59,556 nucleotides of DNA, taken from positions 1 through 59,556 of the forward strand of contig CAKZWV010000042.1 of assembly GCA_937922005.1 (NCBI GenBank). Direction: 5' to 3'. This DNA is from an uncultured Clostridia bacterium. Its GTDB lineage: Bacteria; Bacillota; Clostridia; Saccharofermentanales; DTU023. Positions 7,546 to 17,403 of the stretch are shown here, one piece after another. The position numbers were made by a program, and so were the translations under genes. A model generated the notes under the pieces. It was given only the letters and a program-made list of their open reading frames with translations, searched no databases and was not told where the DNA came from. The number at the start of each line of letters is the position of its first letter. Positions within the stretch are counted from its first letter, which is position 1.

Positions 7546-9675
7546 TTACTTATTAGAGTCCAGGGAGATCAATTGACCTTCTGCAAGGGCCAGCTGGAGG
7601 CTGGGGGAAGCAGGGGGACGATTGGGAAGAACCTTAGGGAAGGCATAGACTTTCGCCCCATAAGGACCCAGGTCGATGGGGGACTTGGGCATAAGCTGCC
7701 CCAAAGGACCCTGGGTAAATTGATCAGGGGTCAGGGTCACCGGCTGGTCTCCGGCGTTCATCATGAGGAGGATCCCCTCCTTCGTCCTAGCCTGCCAGCG
7801 TTCTAGGACGACCACGCTCCCCTTGGCATAAGAAAAACACATTTCAGCCTTATGAAGGAATGGGAAAATTTGGCGGAGCTGGAGTATTTGTCGATAGGTA
7901 AGAGCATAGGAACCTGGGGTCTTCTCTTGGCGGGCTAGGTCATCCCAGTCCATACAGCGGCGATTGAAGGGGTCACGGAAACCCTCTGCTCCATATTCAT
8001 CCCCGTAGTAGAGGCAGAGGTTGCCTGGATATAGGGTCTGAAAACAGAGGCCTAGGAGGGTACGACTCCGGGCCAGGGACCGCTCTTCGGGGCTGAGGGT
8101 GATTTCGGCCTGGCGGGAGCGGTCACCTGGATCTGCTACGCCGGAAAGGACGGTAAAAGCCCGGGCCGTGTCATGGGTGGAAAGGAAATGAAAGCCGGTA
8201 TAAAAGGCTGACCGGGGATAGTGTTCACGAATGGATTCCAAGGCGTTGACCAGGGCTTCTGCCCCGATCTCCCCAAGAAGAAAGTGCAGGAGATGAAGGC
8301 GGAAGGGATAGCCCATCACCGTATTAAGACTACGGCCGAGCAAATACGACCGACGCCGACTATAGGAAATCTTATTGGAAGCATCTTCCCAGACTTCTCC
8401 AATGAGAAAGTGCCGGTGCATCACGGTCCTCAGGGCCTCCAAAAAGGCATCGGGCAGTTCATCGGCTACATCCAGACGGAAGCCCGAAGCCCCGAGGTCC
8501 AGCCATTGGCGAATGATCCCTTGGGGGCCCATGATGAATTGCCGGTAGGAAAGGACATGTTCATCTACATCGGGCAGGTCTTCAAAACCCCACCAGCTAT
8601 CATAAATCAACGTGCCATCCTCTTTGCGATGAAAGCGGTACCAGCTAGCATAAGGCGAAGGTTGACCCTCTTGGGCCGCAGGATAGGCTCCCAAGGGCTG
8701 GCCCTCTTCCTGTCGGTAATGGCCGTATTTGTCAAAATAGAGAGAATCAGCTCCGGTGTGATTAAAAACCCCATCTAGGATGACTTTGATCCCGCGCTTC
8801 CGGGCGGCAAAGGCCAATTGACGAAAATCTTCATTGGTCCCCAGGAGGGGATCAACCTTCTGATAATTTCCCGTATCATAGCGGTGGTTCGACCGGGCCT
8901 CAAAGATAGGATTTAAATATAAGATTTTCACTCCTAAGCCCTGCAAATAATCCAGCTTGCTTTGGATCCCAGCTAGGGTCCCCCCAAAAAAGTCCAGGGC
9001 CATGTAGCCTTGGTCTTCCTTACCCGTAAAGTCTACTTCTTCCCCCCAGACCGGGTGAAAGATCCGCTCCGCAGCCCTGGGGCCGGACTTTTCGGCCATA
9101 GCCTCCGGAGTCGGTGGATCGTCATAGGCAAAACGGTCGGGAAAAATCTGATAGACCAGCTCTCCCTCATAATTAGAGGTCAGCTGGGGCAGGTCCTCAT
9201 AGACCGTTACTTGCCAGGCCTGCGGCAGGGTGGGCTCTGAACTATCCCCCAGACTAGCCTCGGCGAGAAGATCGGAGGCCACCTGGTCTGAGCCCACACA
9301 TTTGCTTCGGCCACTGAGCGGGTCTTCTGGGATCAGGTAGGAGGTCTCCCCTCCTTGGCTGATGGCAAAGCGGTAGAAGAAGAGGCAGGGCTCCAAGGGG
9401 AGCATCAAGGTCATTTCGAAAACTCGGTCTTCAGGATTCCAGGTCAAGAGCTCCTCACCTGGGATGAGGTCTCGAAGACCATAGAGATACTGGAGGCGGA
9501 TCTCGCCAGGATAAGGGTTAGGCCCTGACCTAGGGCTCGAATCAGAGCTCGAGCTTGAAGCAGGGGCCTGGTCATCCTCCAGGGCGACCCGTAGGGTCAG
9601 CTCAGAACCAACTTTTTGTGCGCCAAAGGGAGACTTATAAGCCTCCTTCCGGCTGTCAAATAAAAATCTTGCCAT
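7546..9675 (-). CDS. GH13 alpha-amylase family glycosidase
   Basis: A 709-residue glycoside hydrolase of family 13, likely neopullulanase/cyclomaltodextrinase-like, acting on alpha-1,4-glucans. An N-terminal beta domain (about 1-165) precedes the barrel, which starts at GELVYQIFPDRF. Catalytic signatures are GFRLDVADELP (nucleophile Asp), LIGEVWEDAS (acid/base Glu) and FLSTHDTARAF (transition-state Asp). There is a Ser-rich low-complexity insertion (SSSSSDSSPRSGPN) near residue 45. No signal peptide is seen, so it is probably cytoplasmic and used for glycogen or maltodextrin turnover. The start at 9675 is preferred because GAGG lies eight bases upstream; the ORF could begin two codons earlier. 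It is the last gene of the glg operon. Confidence 0.9.
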   Translation of the reverse strand: MARFLFDSRKEAYKSPFGAQKVGSELTLRVALEDDQAPASSSSSDSSPRSGPNPYPGEIRLQYLYGLRDLIPGEELLTWNPEDRVFEMTLMLPLEPCLFFYRFAISQGGETSYLIPEDPLSGRSKCVGSDQVASDLLAEASLGDSSEPTLPQAWQVTVYEDLPQLTSNYEGELVYQIFPDRFAYDDPPTPEAMAEKSGPRAAERIFHPVWGEEVDFTGKEDQGYMALDFFGGTLAGIQSKLDYLQGLGVKILYLNPIFEARSNHRYDTGNYQKVDPLLGTNEDFRQLAFAARKRGIKVILDGVFNHTGADSLYFDKYGHYRQEEGQPLGAYPAAQEGQPSPYASWYRFHRKEDGTLIYDSWWGFEDLPDVDEHVLSYRQFIMGPQGIIRQWLDLGASGFRLDVADELPDAFLEALRTVMHRHFLIGEVWEDASNKISYSRRRSYLLGRSLNTVMGYPFRLHLLHFLLGEIGAEALVNALESIREHYPRSAFYTGFHFLSTHDTARAFTVLSGVADPGDRSRQAEITLSPEERSLARSRTLLGLCFQTLYPGNLCLYYGDEYGAEGFRDPFNRRCMDWDDLARQEKTPGSYALTYRQILQLRQIFPFLHKAEMCFSYAKGSVVVLERWQARTKEGILLMMNAGDQPVTLTPDQFTQGPLGQLMPKSPIDLGPYGAKVYAFPKVLPNRPPASPSLQLALAEGQLISLDSNK

Positions 9676-9794
9676 GACCATCTCCTCTTCTAGGCAAAAG
9701 GCATGAAAAATAGGGAGGGGTAGGGGACGTGACGGGAAGGAAAAGGAACGGGGAGCGGGAGTATTTGTTGTTGGCGAAAGGGGCCTTTCTAATG

Positions 9795-11252
9795 CTAGGG
9801 TCGGGTGTTTTCTTCCACGATCGCCTCATAGAGGTTCAAATATTTTTGCGCAGACGATTCCCAGCTAAAATCTTCTTTCATCGCCCTTTTACAGAGGTTA
9901 TCCCACTCTGGCCGGTGGTTGAAATAAATATTCAGGGCATAGCGAATGACATTGAGCATGTCCTGGCTGTTGAAGGCGGAGAAAGAAAAACCGTTACCCG
10001 TCTCCTCGTACTCATTGTAGGCATGGACCGTGTCTTTCAAGCCACCTGTCTCCCGGACCAGGGGTAGGCAGCCATAGCGCATGGCGATCATTTGGGTAAG
10101 GCCGCAGGGTTCAAAGCGGGATGGAATCAAAAGGAGGTCCGCCGCTGCATAGATCTTATGAGCCCAGATCTCATCGTACATGATCATAGACCTCATATTG
10201 TCGTGGCGGGTATTTTCGAGGTTACGAAGTGCCCCCTCAATCTCGGGGTTCCCTGTGCCTAGGAGGACGACCTGGACCGGCATGTCTAAGATCTGATGGG
10301 CCACCTCCAAAAAAAGATCGATTCCCTTTTGGGGAACGAGGCGGCTGACCATGATGATGAGGGGGATGGAAGGATCTTCTTTTAAGGCCAGGTCTCGCTG
10401 TAGACCCAGTTTGTTGAATTGTTTACCTTTTTTCCAATTGACCCGGTTGAAGGGGCGATAGATATAGGGATCGGTTGCTGGGTTATAGAGCTCGGTATTG
10501 ATCCCGTTGAGGATACCCACCAGCTTCCACGACCTTGCTCCCAGAATTCCATTGAGGCCCTCCCCATAGGCATCGCTCATGACTTCTTTGGCATAGGTGG
10601 GAGAGACCGTCGTGACTCGATTGGCATAGACGATGCCCGTCTTCATAAAGTTGGCGGCACCTCCGTGCATCACCCCAGATTCAGAAAGATAGTGGCCTGG
10701 CAGGTCGCCCAGATCAGCAATCTCCTCTTTCCCCGTCAAACCCTGGTACTTCAAGTTATGAATACTATAGAGGGTATATACATTTTGCAGGTAGCCAAAA
10801 GCCTTGTAGTGGGCTTCCAAAAGGAGAGGCATGAGGCCTGTTTGCCAGTCATTGAGATGGAGCATATCCGGATAAAAGCCCATATGGTCGCCAATGGCCG
10901 AGAGGACCGCCCTTTGGAAAAAGGCAAAGCGCTCGATATCAAAGCGATATTCCACATAAATCTTGTCATAACCAAAGAGCCGCTCATTATCGATAAAATA
11001 GATAGGCAAACCCTTGTAATTCATGCGAAAGAGACCGGAATACCAGTGCCGCCAGCCCATTTGGACCATTTCCCAGGACAAGAACTCGCACTGGTCCCCA
11101 TAGTTGTCCTTAATCTGTTTGTACATGGGAAGAATGACTGCCACTTCTACTCCTAGTTTTTGTAAGGCATAGGGCAGGGCCCCAATTACATCCCCGAGGC
11201 CCCCCGTTTTGGCGAAGGGAACCATCTCTGAACTCACAAATAATACTCGCAC
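9795..11252 (-). CDS. glgA: Glycogen synthase (ADP-glucose type)
   Basis: Transfers glucose from ADP-glucose to the growing alpha-1,4-glucan chain. The 485-residue GT5 protein has the N-terminal FAKTGGLGDVIGALP loop that binds ADP-glucose, HLNDWQTGLMPLLL, the second Rossmann domain beginning LIIMVSRLVPQKG, and SRFEPCGLTQMIAMRYG near the C-terminus. I place the start at the GTG at 11252, six bases after AAGGAG; the upstream TTG at 11270 would overlap this site. It lies 101 bases after glgD in the operon glgB-glgC-glgD-glgA-GH13. A dispersed motif copy (11268-11277) lies directly upstream of the ribosome site. Confidence 0.96.
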   Translation of the reverse strand: MRVLFVSSEMVPFAKTGGLGDVIGALPYALQKLGVEVAVILPMYKQIKDNYGDQCEFLSWEMVQMGWRHWYSGLFRMNYKGLPIYFIDNERLFGYDKIYVEYRFDIERFAFFQRAVLSAIGDHMGFYPDMLHLNDWQTGLMPLLLEAHYKAFGYLQNVYTLYSIHNLKYQGLTGKEEIADLGDLPGHYLSESGVMHGGAANFMKTGIVYANRVTTVSPTYAKEVMSDAYGEGLNGILGARSWKLVGILNGINTELYNPATDPYIYRPFNRVNWKKGKQFNKLGLQRDLALKEDPSIPLIIMVSRLVPQKGIDLFLEVAHQILDMPVQVVLLGTGNPEIEGALRNLENTRHDNMRSMIMYDEIWAHKIYAAADLLLIPSRFEPCGLTQMIAMRYGCLPLVRETGGLKDTVHAYNEYEETGNGFSFSAFNSQDMLNVIRYALNIYFNHRPEWDNLCKRAMKEDFSWESSAQKYLNLYEAIVEENTRP

Positions 11253-11353
11253 ACCTATCTCCTTTCGCAAATAATCCCTCGATCTAAAAAGGGAGCGGTC
11301 CCCCCCTAGAGCTATCGGTCTAGCGTGGACTGCTCTTACCCGCCAGAAAGCCC

Positions 11354-12463
11354 CTAGATCTGGACATCTTTACGGACCAGGAAGGGATGCTCTCGATCTC
11401 CGATGAGGCAGGTCCACCTGGTTAAAATACTCCCCTTATCAATAATGACATTTTGTAATTCCACTCCTTCATCGACAACCGTTCCTTCCATTAGGACACT
11501 GGAATCGATATGGGCATGGCGACCAACTTTGACCCCCCGGAACAAAATAGAATTGGTGACCGTTCCCTCAATCTGACAGCCGTCAGAGACAAGAGAATTC
11601 CCCACATAAGAGCCCTTGCAATAGCGGGCCGGCTCCTCATTTTTAACCCGAGTGTAGATGGGGCGGTTCGGATCAAAGATGGCCTCTCGGACCGAGCGGT
11701 TCAAGAGCCCCATATTTGCAGCAAAATAATCCCTGGTTGAATTAATCCGTTGAATAATGGCTTTCGTTTCATAAGCTTTTACCTTGTAGTCTGCGTAATC
11801 TTCCAAGAGCATCGTCAAGGTAAAATCTTCATTGGACTTGAGCATCATATGGCGACCGATGATGTCTAAGATAACATTTTTACTAAAGACCACGAGGCCA
11901 ATAGCAGTATCTTCTGATGGTGGAACCGGATTGTTGTAATACATGTCTTCAATATTTTTATCATCATCTAGAACCAGGCTTATGACAGGCTTGCTAAATC
12001 TCATTCCATCTTTATTATACATCACCGTAATGTCCGCCTTGCTCTGAACGTGAGCTTGGAGGAAGTCATCTAAGTCGATATTGTAAATATAATTGCAGTT
12101 GGCGATGACTACATAGTCAGCCTTATGGTCAGCAATATAGTCATAAATGACAGAAAGATCGCTGGTGTTCCGGCGAAGGCCAGTAACCCCCATGTAAGGA
12201 GGGATGATGGTTAAACCAGATTCCAGACGATCCAGGTCCCAAGAAGCTCCGGTCCGGATGTGGTCCATTAAAGACCTGTATTTGCTCTTGGTAATGACCC
12301 CAATATGGTTAATGCCAGAGTTTACGAGGCTAGATAGGATAAAGTCGATGATCCGGTAGCGCCCCCCAAAGGGAACTGCCGCTAAAGACCGTAGGTTTGT
12401 CAAGTCTCCTAGGTTGGTGAGGTCATTGTCTGCAATGACCAAGGCCATTGTTTTAAGTAACAT
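11354..12463 (-). CDS. glgD: Glucose-1-phosphate adenylyltransferase regulatory subunit
   Basis: GlgD is the non-catalytic or weakly active partner of GlgC in Bacillota; the pair forms a heterotetramer making ADP-glucose. The 369-residue protein keeps the nucleotidyltransferase fold (VPFGGRYRIIDFILSSLVNS, SWDLDRLESG) but lacks the intact GGGQGTRL-type loop at the N-terminus (it has LVIADNDLTNLGDLTNLRSL), as expected for GlgD. The C-terminal left-handed beta-helix is visible (YVGNSLVSDGCQIEG, NSILFRGVKVGRHAHI). ATG at 12463 follows GAGGAG. It lies 18 bases after glgC, so it is surely co-transcribed. Confidence 0.94.
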   Translation of the reverse strand: MLLKTMALVIADNDLTNLGDLTNLRSLAAVPFGGRYRIIDFILSSLVNSGINHIGVITKSKYRSLMDHIRTGASWDLDRLESGLTIIPPYMGVTGLRRNTSDLSVIYDYIADHKADYVVIANCNYIYNIDLDDFLQAHVQSKADITVMYNKDGMRFSKPVISLVLDDDKNIEDMYYNNPVPPSEDTAIGLVVFSKNVILDIIGRHMMLKSNEDFTLTMLLEDYADYKVKAYETKAIIQRINSTRDYFAANMGLLNRSVREAIFDPNRPIYTRVKNEEPARYCKGSYVGNSLVSDGCQIEGTVTNSILFRGVKVGRHAHIDSSVLMEGTVVDEGVELQNVIIDKGSILTRWTCLIGDREHPFLVRKDVQI

Positions 12464-12481
12464 CGTTGACTCCTCTCTTCC

Positions 12482-13753
12482 TTAGTGCATCAGTTCAAGA
12501 AAGGGTGGCTGAAAGCGCTTCACCACCGTTTCATCATCGGTCATATTCCGGCCCAACATGGAGTTGCCATTGATCCGGACATGCGGTTGTACTTCAATCC
12601 CACCTTCAAATACCGTAATGCCATGGCTACAGAGTTTACTCTCATAGCTACTGATCCCATCTTTGATCTCAGGGCCTGCCTCTACCCCCTCGCCAATATC
12701 AGCACAAATACCTACAATGACCTTTTCTAAACGGGCCCCCTTGCGGATATGGCAACCTGGCATGAGGAAGGAATCTTTAACAACGGCCCCTTCTTCAATC
12801 ACAACAGAGTCAGCGACGACAGAGTGGTCCAAGATTCCATAGACTTCAGCTCCATCGGTCAAAATGGACTTTTGGATACTGGCTGTACTTCCGATATATT
12901 GGGGTGGACGAATGGGGTTTCGCGAATAAATACGCCAGGAAGCATCGCCCAAGTTAAGGTTTTCTGGGTAATCTAAAAGGTCCATATTCGCCTCCCAAAG
13001 GGAGTAAATAGTCCCTACATCTTTCCAGTAACCGCTATAGCGATAGGCAAATATATTGAGCTTGTCTTCCAACATGTGGGGGATGATATCCTTGCCAAAG
13101 TCCTTACTAGAGTTGGGATCAGCTTCATCAGTAATTAAATATTTGCGAAGGACATCCCAAGAAAATACATAAATACCCATAGAGGCTAAATTACTCTTAG
13201 GCTCCTTGGGTTTTTCCTCAAATTCGATAATGGCATCTCTCTCATCGGTATTCATGATACCGAAGCGAGAGGCTTCCTCCCAGGGCACGGTCAAAACAGC
13301 GATGGTCGCATCAGCTTTCTGGCTCAGATGGTAGTTTATCATCTCGCTGTAATTCATCTTATAAATGTGGTCCCCAGATAGGACCAAGACATACTTGGGC
13401 TGGAAAGAATCAATATAGTACAAGTTTTGGTAAATGGCATTGGCCGTTCCTTTATACCAATCGCTTCCCGTACTACTTTGGTAGGGGGAAAGGATAGATA
13501 CACCACCAAAATTCCGGTCCAGATCCCATGAATGACCGTTGCCGACGTAGGTATTCAGCTCTAAGGGCTGGTATTGGGTTAATACGCCAACGATCTCAAC
13601 GCCTGAATTGGTACAATTGCTCAGGGGAAAGTCGATAATCCTATACCGACTGCCAAAGGGTACCGCAGGCTTGGCAATAAATTCCGTCAAGACACCCAGG
13701 CGAGAGCCTTGGCCTCCTGCTAAGAGCATTGCTACAACTTCTTGTCCTGCCAT
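12482..13753 (-). CDS. glgC: Glucose-1-phosphate adenylyltransferase
   Basis: Makes ADP-glucose from glucose-1-phosphate and ATP, the committed step of glycogen synthesis. The 423-residue protein has the catalytic loop MLLAGGQGSRLGVLT, the KPAVPFGSRYRIIDFPLSNC region, LVLSGDHIYKMNY (metal Asp), FEEKPKEPKS, and the C-terminal beta-helix. It is the second gene of the glg operon, 72 bases after glgB, and precedes glgD. The substrate is supplied by the phosphoglucomutase at the right end of the window. Confidence 0.97.
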   Translation of the reverse strand: MAGQEVVAMLLAGGQGSRLGVLTEFIAKPAVPFGSRYRIIDFPLSNCTNSGVEIVGVLTQYQPLELNTYVGNGHSWDLDRNFGGVSILSPYQSSTGSDWYKGTANAIYQNLYYIDSFQPKYVLVLSGDHIYKMNYSEMINYHLSQKADATIAVLTVPWEEASRFGIMNTDERDAIIEFEEKPKEPKSNLASMGIYVFSWDVLRKYLITDEADPNSSKDFGKDIIPHMLEDKLNIFAYRYSGYWKDVGTIYSLWEANMDLLDYPENLNLGDASWRIYSRNPIRPPQYIGSTASIQKSILTDGAEVYGILDHSVVADSVVIEEGAVVKDSFLMPGCHIRKGARLEKVIVGICADIGEGVEAGPEIKDGISSYESKLCSHGITVFEGGIEVQPHVRINGNSMLGRNMTDDETVVKRFQPPFLELMH

Positions 13754-13825
13754 GAATCTTCATCCTTTCTACACCAAGGTCCCCGTAGGGCCTTGTTTAA
13801 ATATATTACATTAAAGCCTCCTAGG

Positions 13826-15877
13826 CTAAGGCTGGCGTATAGAGAAAATAATCCCGCACAGTGGAGGCAACATCATATCCAACACGACATGGGTTGCTTC
13901 TTGCTTGTGTTCCTCTCTTGGCTCTTGTCTATCTTCTTGCCCTTTTCCTGGGTCTAGGTCTTGCTCTTCCTTTTCTTCAGGCTCAGGATCCGGAAGGGTG
14001 GGGAGGGCTGGTGTGAAGACACGGCCTTCCATGGCGTATCCGTTCTTGAGCAGGTCCCTGGTCTTGCGCTCCACTACAGAATGGCCAATAAAGCCCGACC
14101 CGCCATAGACTTTTTCATCGCTATTGAGGATGACTTCAAAGCTAGCATTTTGGTAGGAGATAGGCAGGGAGAAAAGATATTCATCAAAGGAAGCGGGTGT
14201 CAAATTGAGTACAATCATGACCTCCGACCCGTCCCTCGCCTTACGGACGAAGGCGAAGACCGAGTTTTTCACATCATCTAGCTTCATCCAAGTAAAACCC
14301 TCCGGACTATCATCCAGCTCCCAAAGGGCTGGCGTCTGGAGATAGTAGTGATTTAGGGCCCGAATGTAATCTTGGGTGTGCTTATGTTGGGGATAGGCTA
14401 GTAAAAACCACTCCAACTCCTCGTAGTGCCGCCACTCGATAAAGGGGGCAAATTCATTGCCCATAAAATTGAGTTTTTTACCTGGATGACAACGCTGGTA
14501 GAGCTCCATGGTCCTCAAGGAAGCAAATTTTCTCCAATAGTCCCCGGGCATCTTGTCTAGGACACTCTTTTTCCCATGGACCACCTCATCATGGGAGATG
14601 GGAAGAATAAAATTCTCCGAATAGGCATACATAATGGAGAAGGTGAACTCATCCTTGTGGTAGCTCCGGGAATAATAATCCCGGGAAAAGAAATCCAGGG
14701 TATCGTTCATCCATCCCATATTCCATTTGTGGGTAAAGCCTAGGCCTCCCTCTTCGGCGTTCTTCGTGACCTTCGGCCAGGCGGTGGACTCTTCAGCGAC
14801 GAGGAGGGCCTTGGGGTGGGTCTCATGGAGGACCCCATTGAGTTTTTGCAAAAAGGCAACCGCATCCAAATTTCGCTCGTCACCATATTGGTTCGTCAGC
14901 TTGGTCTCACGCCCATAGTTCAGATAGAGCATGCTGGAGATAGCGTCGGCCCGTATTCCATCAAAGTGGAACTCGCTAAGCCAGAAGTTGGCACTAGAAA
15001 TCAAAAACGACTGGACTTCTTTTTTGCCAAAGTCAAAAACCATGGTCCCCCACTCTTTGTGCTCCCGCAAGATGGGATCCTCGTACTCATAGCAAGAAGT
15101 CCCATCGAATTCGAAGAGACCAAAGGCATCCTTGGGGAAATGAGCGGGCACCCAATCTAGGATCACCCGGATCCCTGCTTGGTGGAGGCGGTCAATAAAA
15201 TACTTGAGGTCATCCGGAGTCCCATAGCGGGAAGTAGGACTAAAAAAGCCCGTACACTGGTAACCCCAGGAGGCATCCAGGGGGTACTCGGTGATGGGCA
15301 TCAGTTCGACATAGTTATAACCCATATCGGTCAGATAAGGGGCCAGTTGGTCGGCTAGGTCACGGTAATTATAAACATTACCATCCGGATAGCGACGCCA
15401 AGACCCAATGTGAATCTCGTAAATATTACAAGGGCCTAGGTGGTAGACATCCGGCAGAGTCTTCTTAAAGTGGGCCTCCTGGGGAGACCAGGTGTAATCT
15501 TGGGCATCATAAACGATCGAAGCCGTATTGGGCCTTGTCTCAGCATGGCGGGCAAAGGGATCAGCTTTGAGTGTAGTCCGCCCATCCTCTGAGGTCACCG
15601 CATACTTATAGCGGTCCCACTGCTTGGCCTCGGGACAAATGACCTGCCAAACTCCACTGGAACCCACTTGCGTCATTTTTAGTTGACCCCAGTCGTTAAA
15701 GTCCCCACAAAGGGCGACTTCCTTGGCTTTCGGGGCCCAGACCAAAAATCGATAACCCTGGTCAGCTTCCCCCTTGGCATTGCGACCCTCTGGATGGGCT
15801 CCAAAAGTCTTATATGCCTGAAAATTCTCTCCAATATTAAAGAGATATACCGACTGATCTAGCGCTGGATTTGGCAT
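13826..15877 (-). CDS. glgB: 1,4-alpha-glucan branching enzyme
   Basis: Cuts alpha-1,4 chains and re-attaches them as alpha-1,6 branches. An N-terminal CBM48-like domain (RFLVWAPKAKEVALCGDFND) precedes a GH13 barrel with GIRADAISSMLYL (nucleophile Asp), LLVAEESTAWP (acid/base Glu) and ISHDEVVHGK (Asp). The start at 15877 (683 residues) follows AAGGAGG; earlier in-frame starts lack such a site. The C-terminus carries an unusual Glu/Gln/Asp-rich tail of about 40 residues ending in a hydrophobic segment. First gene of the glycogen operon; a candidate -10 lies at 15948 and a terminator for the preceding gene sits just beyond. Confidence 0.95.
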   Translation of the reverse strand: MPNPALDQSVYLFNIGENFQAYKTFGAHPEGRNAKGEADQGYRFLVWAPKAKEVALCGDFNDWGQLKMTQVGSSGVWQVICPEAKQWDRYKYAVTSEDGRTTLKADPFARHAETRPNTASIVYDAQDYTWSPQEAHFKKTLPDVYHLGPCNIYEIHIGSWRRYPDGNVYNYRDLADQLAPYLTDMGYNYVELMPITEYPLDASWGYQCTGFFSPTSRYGTPDDLKYFIDRLHQAGIRVILDWVPAHFPKDAFGLFEFDGTSCYEYEDPILREHKEWGTMVFDFGKKEVQSFLISSANFWLSEFHFDGIRADAISSMLYLNYGRETKLTNQYGDERNLDAVAFLQKLNGVLHETHPKALLVAEESTAWPKVTKNAEEGGLGFTHKWNMGWMNDTLDFFSRDYYSRSYHKDEFTFSIMYAYSENFILPISHDEVVHGKKSVLDKMPGDYWRKFASLRTMELYQRCHPGKKLNFMGNEFAPFIEWRHYEELEWFLLAYPQHKHTQDYIRALNHYYLQTPALWELDDSPEGFTWMKLDDVKNSVFAFVRKARDGSEVMIVLNLTPASFDEYLFSLPISYQNASFEVILNSDEKVYGGSGFIGHSVVERKTRDLLKNGYAMEGRVFTPALPTLPDPEPEEKEEQDLDPGKGQEDRQEPREEHKQEATHVVLDMMLPPLCGIIFSIRQP

Positions 15878-15947
15878 AGGCCCTCCTTGGTTCTGCCCAA
15901 TGGGACGAATACTCGCAAAGGAGTATTTGTTCATACTACTTTGGTTT

Positions 15948-15956
15948 ATTTTACCA
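15948..15956 (-). promoter_or_regulatory. Candidate extended -10 promoter of the glg operon
   Basis: Minus strand TGGTAAAAT in GATTGTGGTAAAATAAACC, about 70 bases upstream of glgB, right after the terminator of the DUF1015 gene. No good -35 is visible because the upstream bases belong to the terminator hairpin. Confidence 0.4.
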
Positions 15957-15967
15957 CAATCCCCCAT

Positions 15968-16004
15968 AAAAAACCGGGGAGCCAAGAAAATCTTGACTCC
16001 CCGG
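15968..16004 (-). terminator. Terminator of the serine-pathway operon
   Basis: A long stem (CCGGGGAGTCAAGA with TCTTGGCTCCCCGG on the minus strand, one mismatch) is followed by TTTTTT. It lies about 70 bases after the DUF1015 stop and separates that operon from glgB. Confidence 0.9.
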
Positions 16005-16072
16005 AAACTTAGGCTAGCTGGTTAGCTGACTGCGCTTGGCCTGCGAAAGCTAGGCACCGCTTTGAAAGCAAA

Positions 16073-17320
16073 CTAGGATAATTTGTGAATGAAGAGGCCA
16101 GAGCGAAGTTTAGGCTCAAACCAGGTGGACTTGGGGGGCATGAGGGCAGAGGCATCGGCAATGTCCATGAGCTGCTGGATGCTTGTCGGGTACATGGAGA
16201 AGGCGAGTTCCATATCTTCTTCGCAGCGCTTTTCTAGTTCTTTCAGGCCACGGATGCCACCGACAAAGTCGATGCGCTCATCGATCCGAGGGTCGCCGAT
16301 CCCGAGGACGGGAGCGAGGAGATTGTTCTGAAGGATGGAGACGTCGAGCTGACCAACCTCATCTTCCTTCTCATAGAGGTCGGGATGGGCGGTCAATTTG
16401 TACCACTTCCCGGCTAGGTAAAGGCCAAAGGTGTGAGGCTCGGTCGGGCGATAGGGTTCACCAGCAGGGGCTTCTTCCACGTCAAATTTCTTCTTTGCTT
16501 CTTCGAGGAAGGCTTCTGGGGTAAGCCCATGGAGGTCCTTCACGACCCGGTTATAATCCATGATCCGCAGGTCCTTGTCGGGGAAAATGACCGCAAGGAA
16601 GAAATTGTATTCAGCCTTGGGATCTTCGCCCTTCTCACCCCGGCGCTTTTGCCCGACTTTAGCGGCAGAAGCGGCCCGGTGGTGGCCATCGGCGATATAG
16701 AGGGCAGGAACCTTTTCGGCAAAGAGCTCGACCAGCTTCTTCACATCCTCGTCCTTATCGATAAGCCAAACCTGATGCTGGATTCCGTCTTCACTTGTGA
16801 AATCATATTCCGGCTGGCCCTTTTGGGTATAAGAATCAATGATATCATCAATGGCCTGGACGTGATGGTAGGTCAGGAAAATCGGGGCTGTATTAGCGTC
16901 TACCGTATCGAAGTGACGAATCCGGTCCTGCTCCTTAGCTTCTCTTGTCTTCTCATGTTTTTTAATAGTATTATTGAGATATTCATCAATGGAGGCGCAG
17001 GCAACCAAACCGGTCTGAGGATGGCCGTCCATAATTTGACGATAAATATATAACAAGGGGGCCTTGTCTTGGACTAGCACTCCGTCAGCTTCTAACTGGG
17101 TTAACTTTGCCTTAGAGCTTGCATAGATCTTCTCATCATATTGATCCACCTCGTCAGGATGATCGATATCAGCCCGGACGACATGTAAAAAGCTCAGATC
17201 ATTCCCCTTGGCCATCTCTCTTCCCTCTTCACGACTCATGACGTCGTAAGGGAGGGAAGCGACCTTATGGGCGAGGTCTTTGGTGGGCCGGAGAGCCTTG
17301 AATGGATGAATGGTTGCCAT
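16073..17320 (-). CDS. DUF1015 family protein
   Basis: A 415-residue cytoplasmic protein of the DUF1015 family. Signature parts are the start ATIHPFKALRPTKDLAHKVAS, LPYDVMSREEGREMA, KHEKTREAKEQDR and the conserved YIADGHHRAASAA. The DGHHR string recalls nucleotide- or phosphate-handling motifs seen in ParB/Srx-fold free serine kinases, but this is only resemblance. It is the third gene after a class V aminotransferase and SerA, 83 bases behind serA, and no phosphoserine phosphatase is present nearby. A role in phosphoserine or serine metabolism is therefore a reasonable inference and not established. Start: AAGGAG precedes the ATG; the site overlaps a one-mismatch copy of the dispersed motif. 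Confidence 0.85.
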   Translation of the reverse strand: MATIHPFKALRPTKDLAHKVASLPYDVMSREEGREMAKGNDLSFLHVVRADIDHPDEVDQYDEKIYASSKAKLTQLEADGVLVQDKAPLLYIYRQIMDGHPQTGLVACASIDEYLNNTIKKHEKTREAKEQDRIRHFDTVDANTAPIFLTYHHVQAIDDIIDSYTQKGQPEYDFTSEDGIQHQVWLIDKDEDVKKLVELFAEKVPALYIADGHHRAASAAKVGQKRRGEKGEDPKAEYNFFLAVIFPDKDLRIMDYNRVVKDLHGLTPEAFLEEAKKKFDVEEAPAGEPYRPTEPHTFGLYLAGKWYKLTAHPDLYEKEDEVGQLDVSILQNNLLAPVLGIGDPRIDERIDFVGGIRGLKELEKRCEEDMELAFSMYPTSIQQLMDIADASALMPPKSTWFEPKLRSGLFIHKLS

Positions 17321-17403
17321 AAATACTCCTTCTAAGAAAATAATAAAAACAGAAAAATAAAAAACTTAGCAAATACAAATAGAGGAATAGATTCCTACAA
17401 GCT

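Noticed and set aside
7302..7576. Two short plus-strand ORFs over the tRNA gene
   Set aside because: They are shadows of the tRNA-Leu and its promoter; one reads the tRNA antisense.
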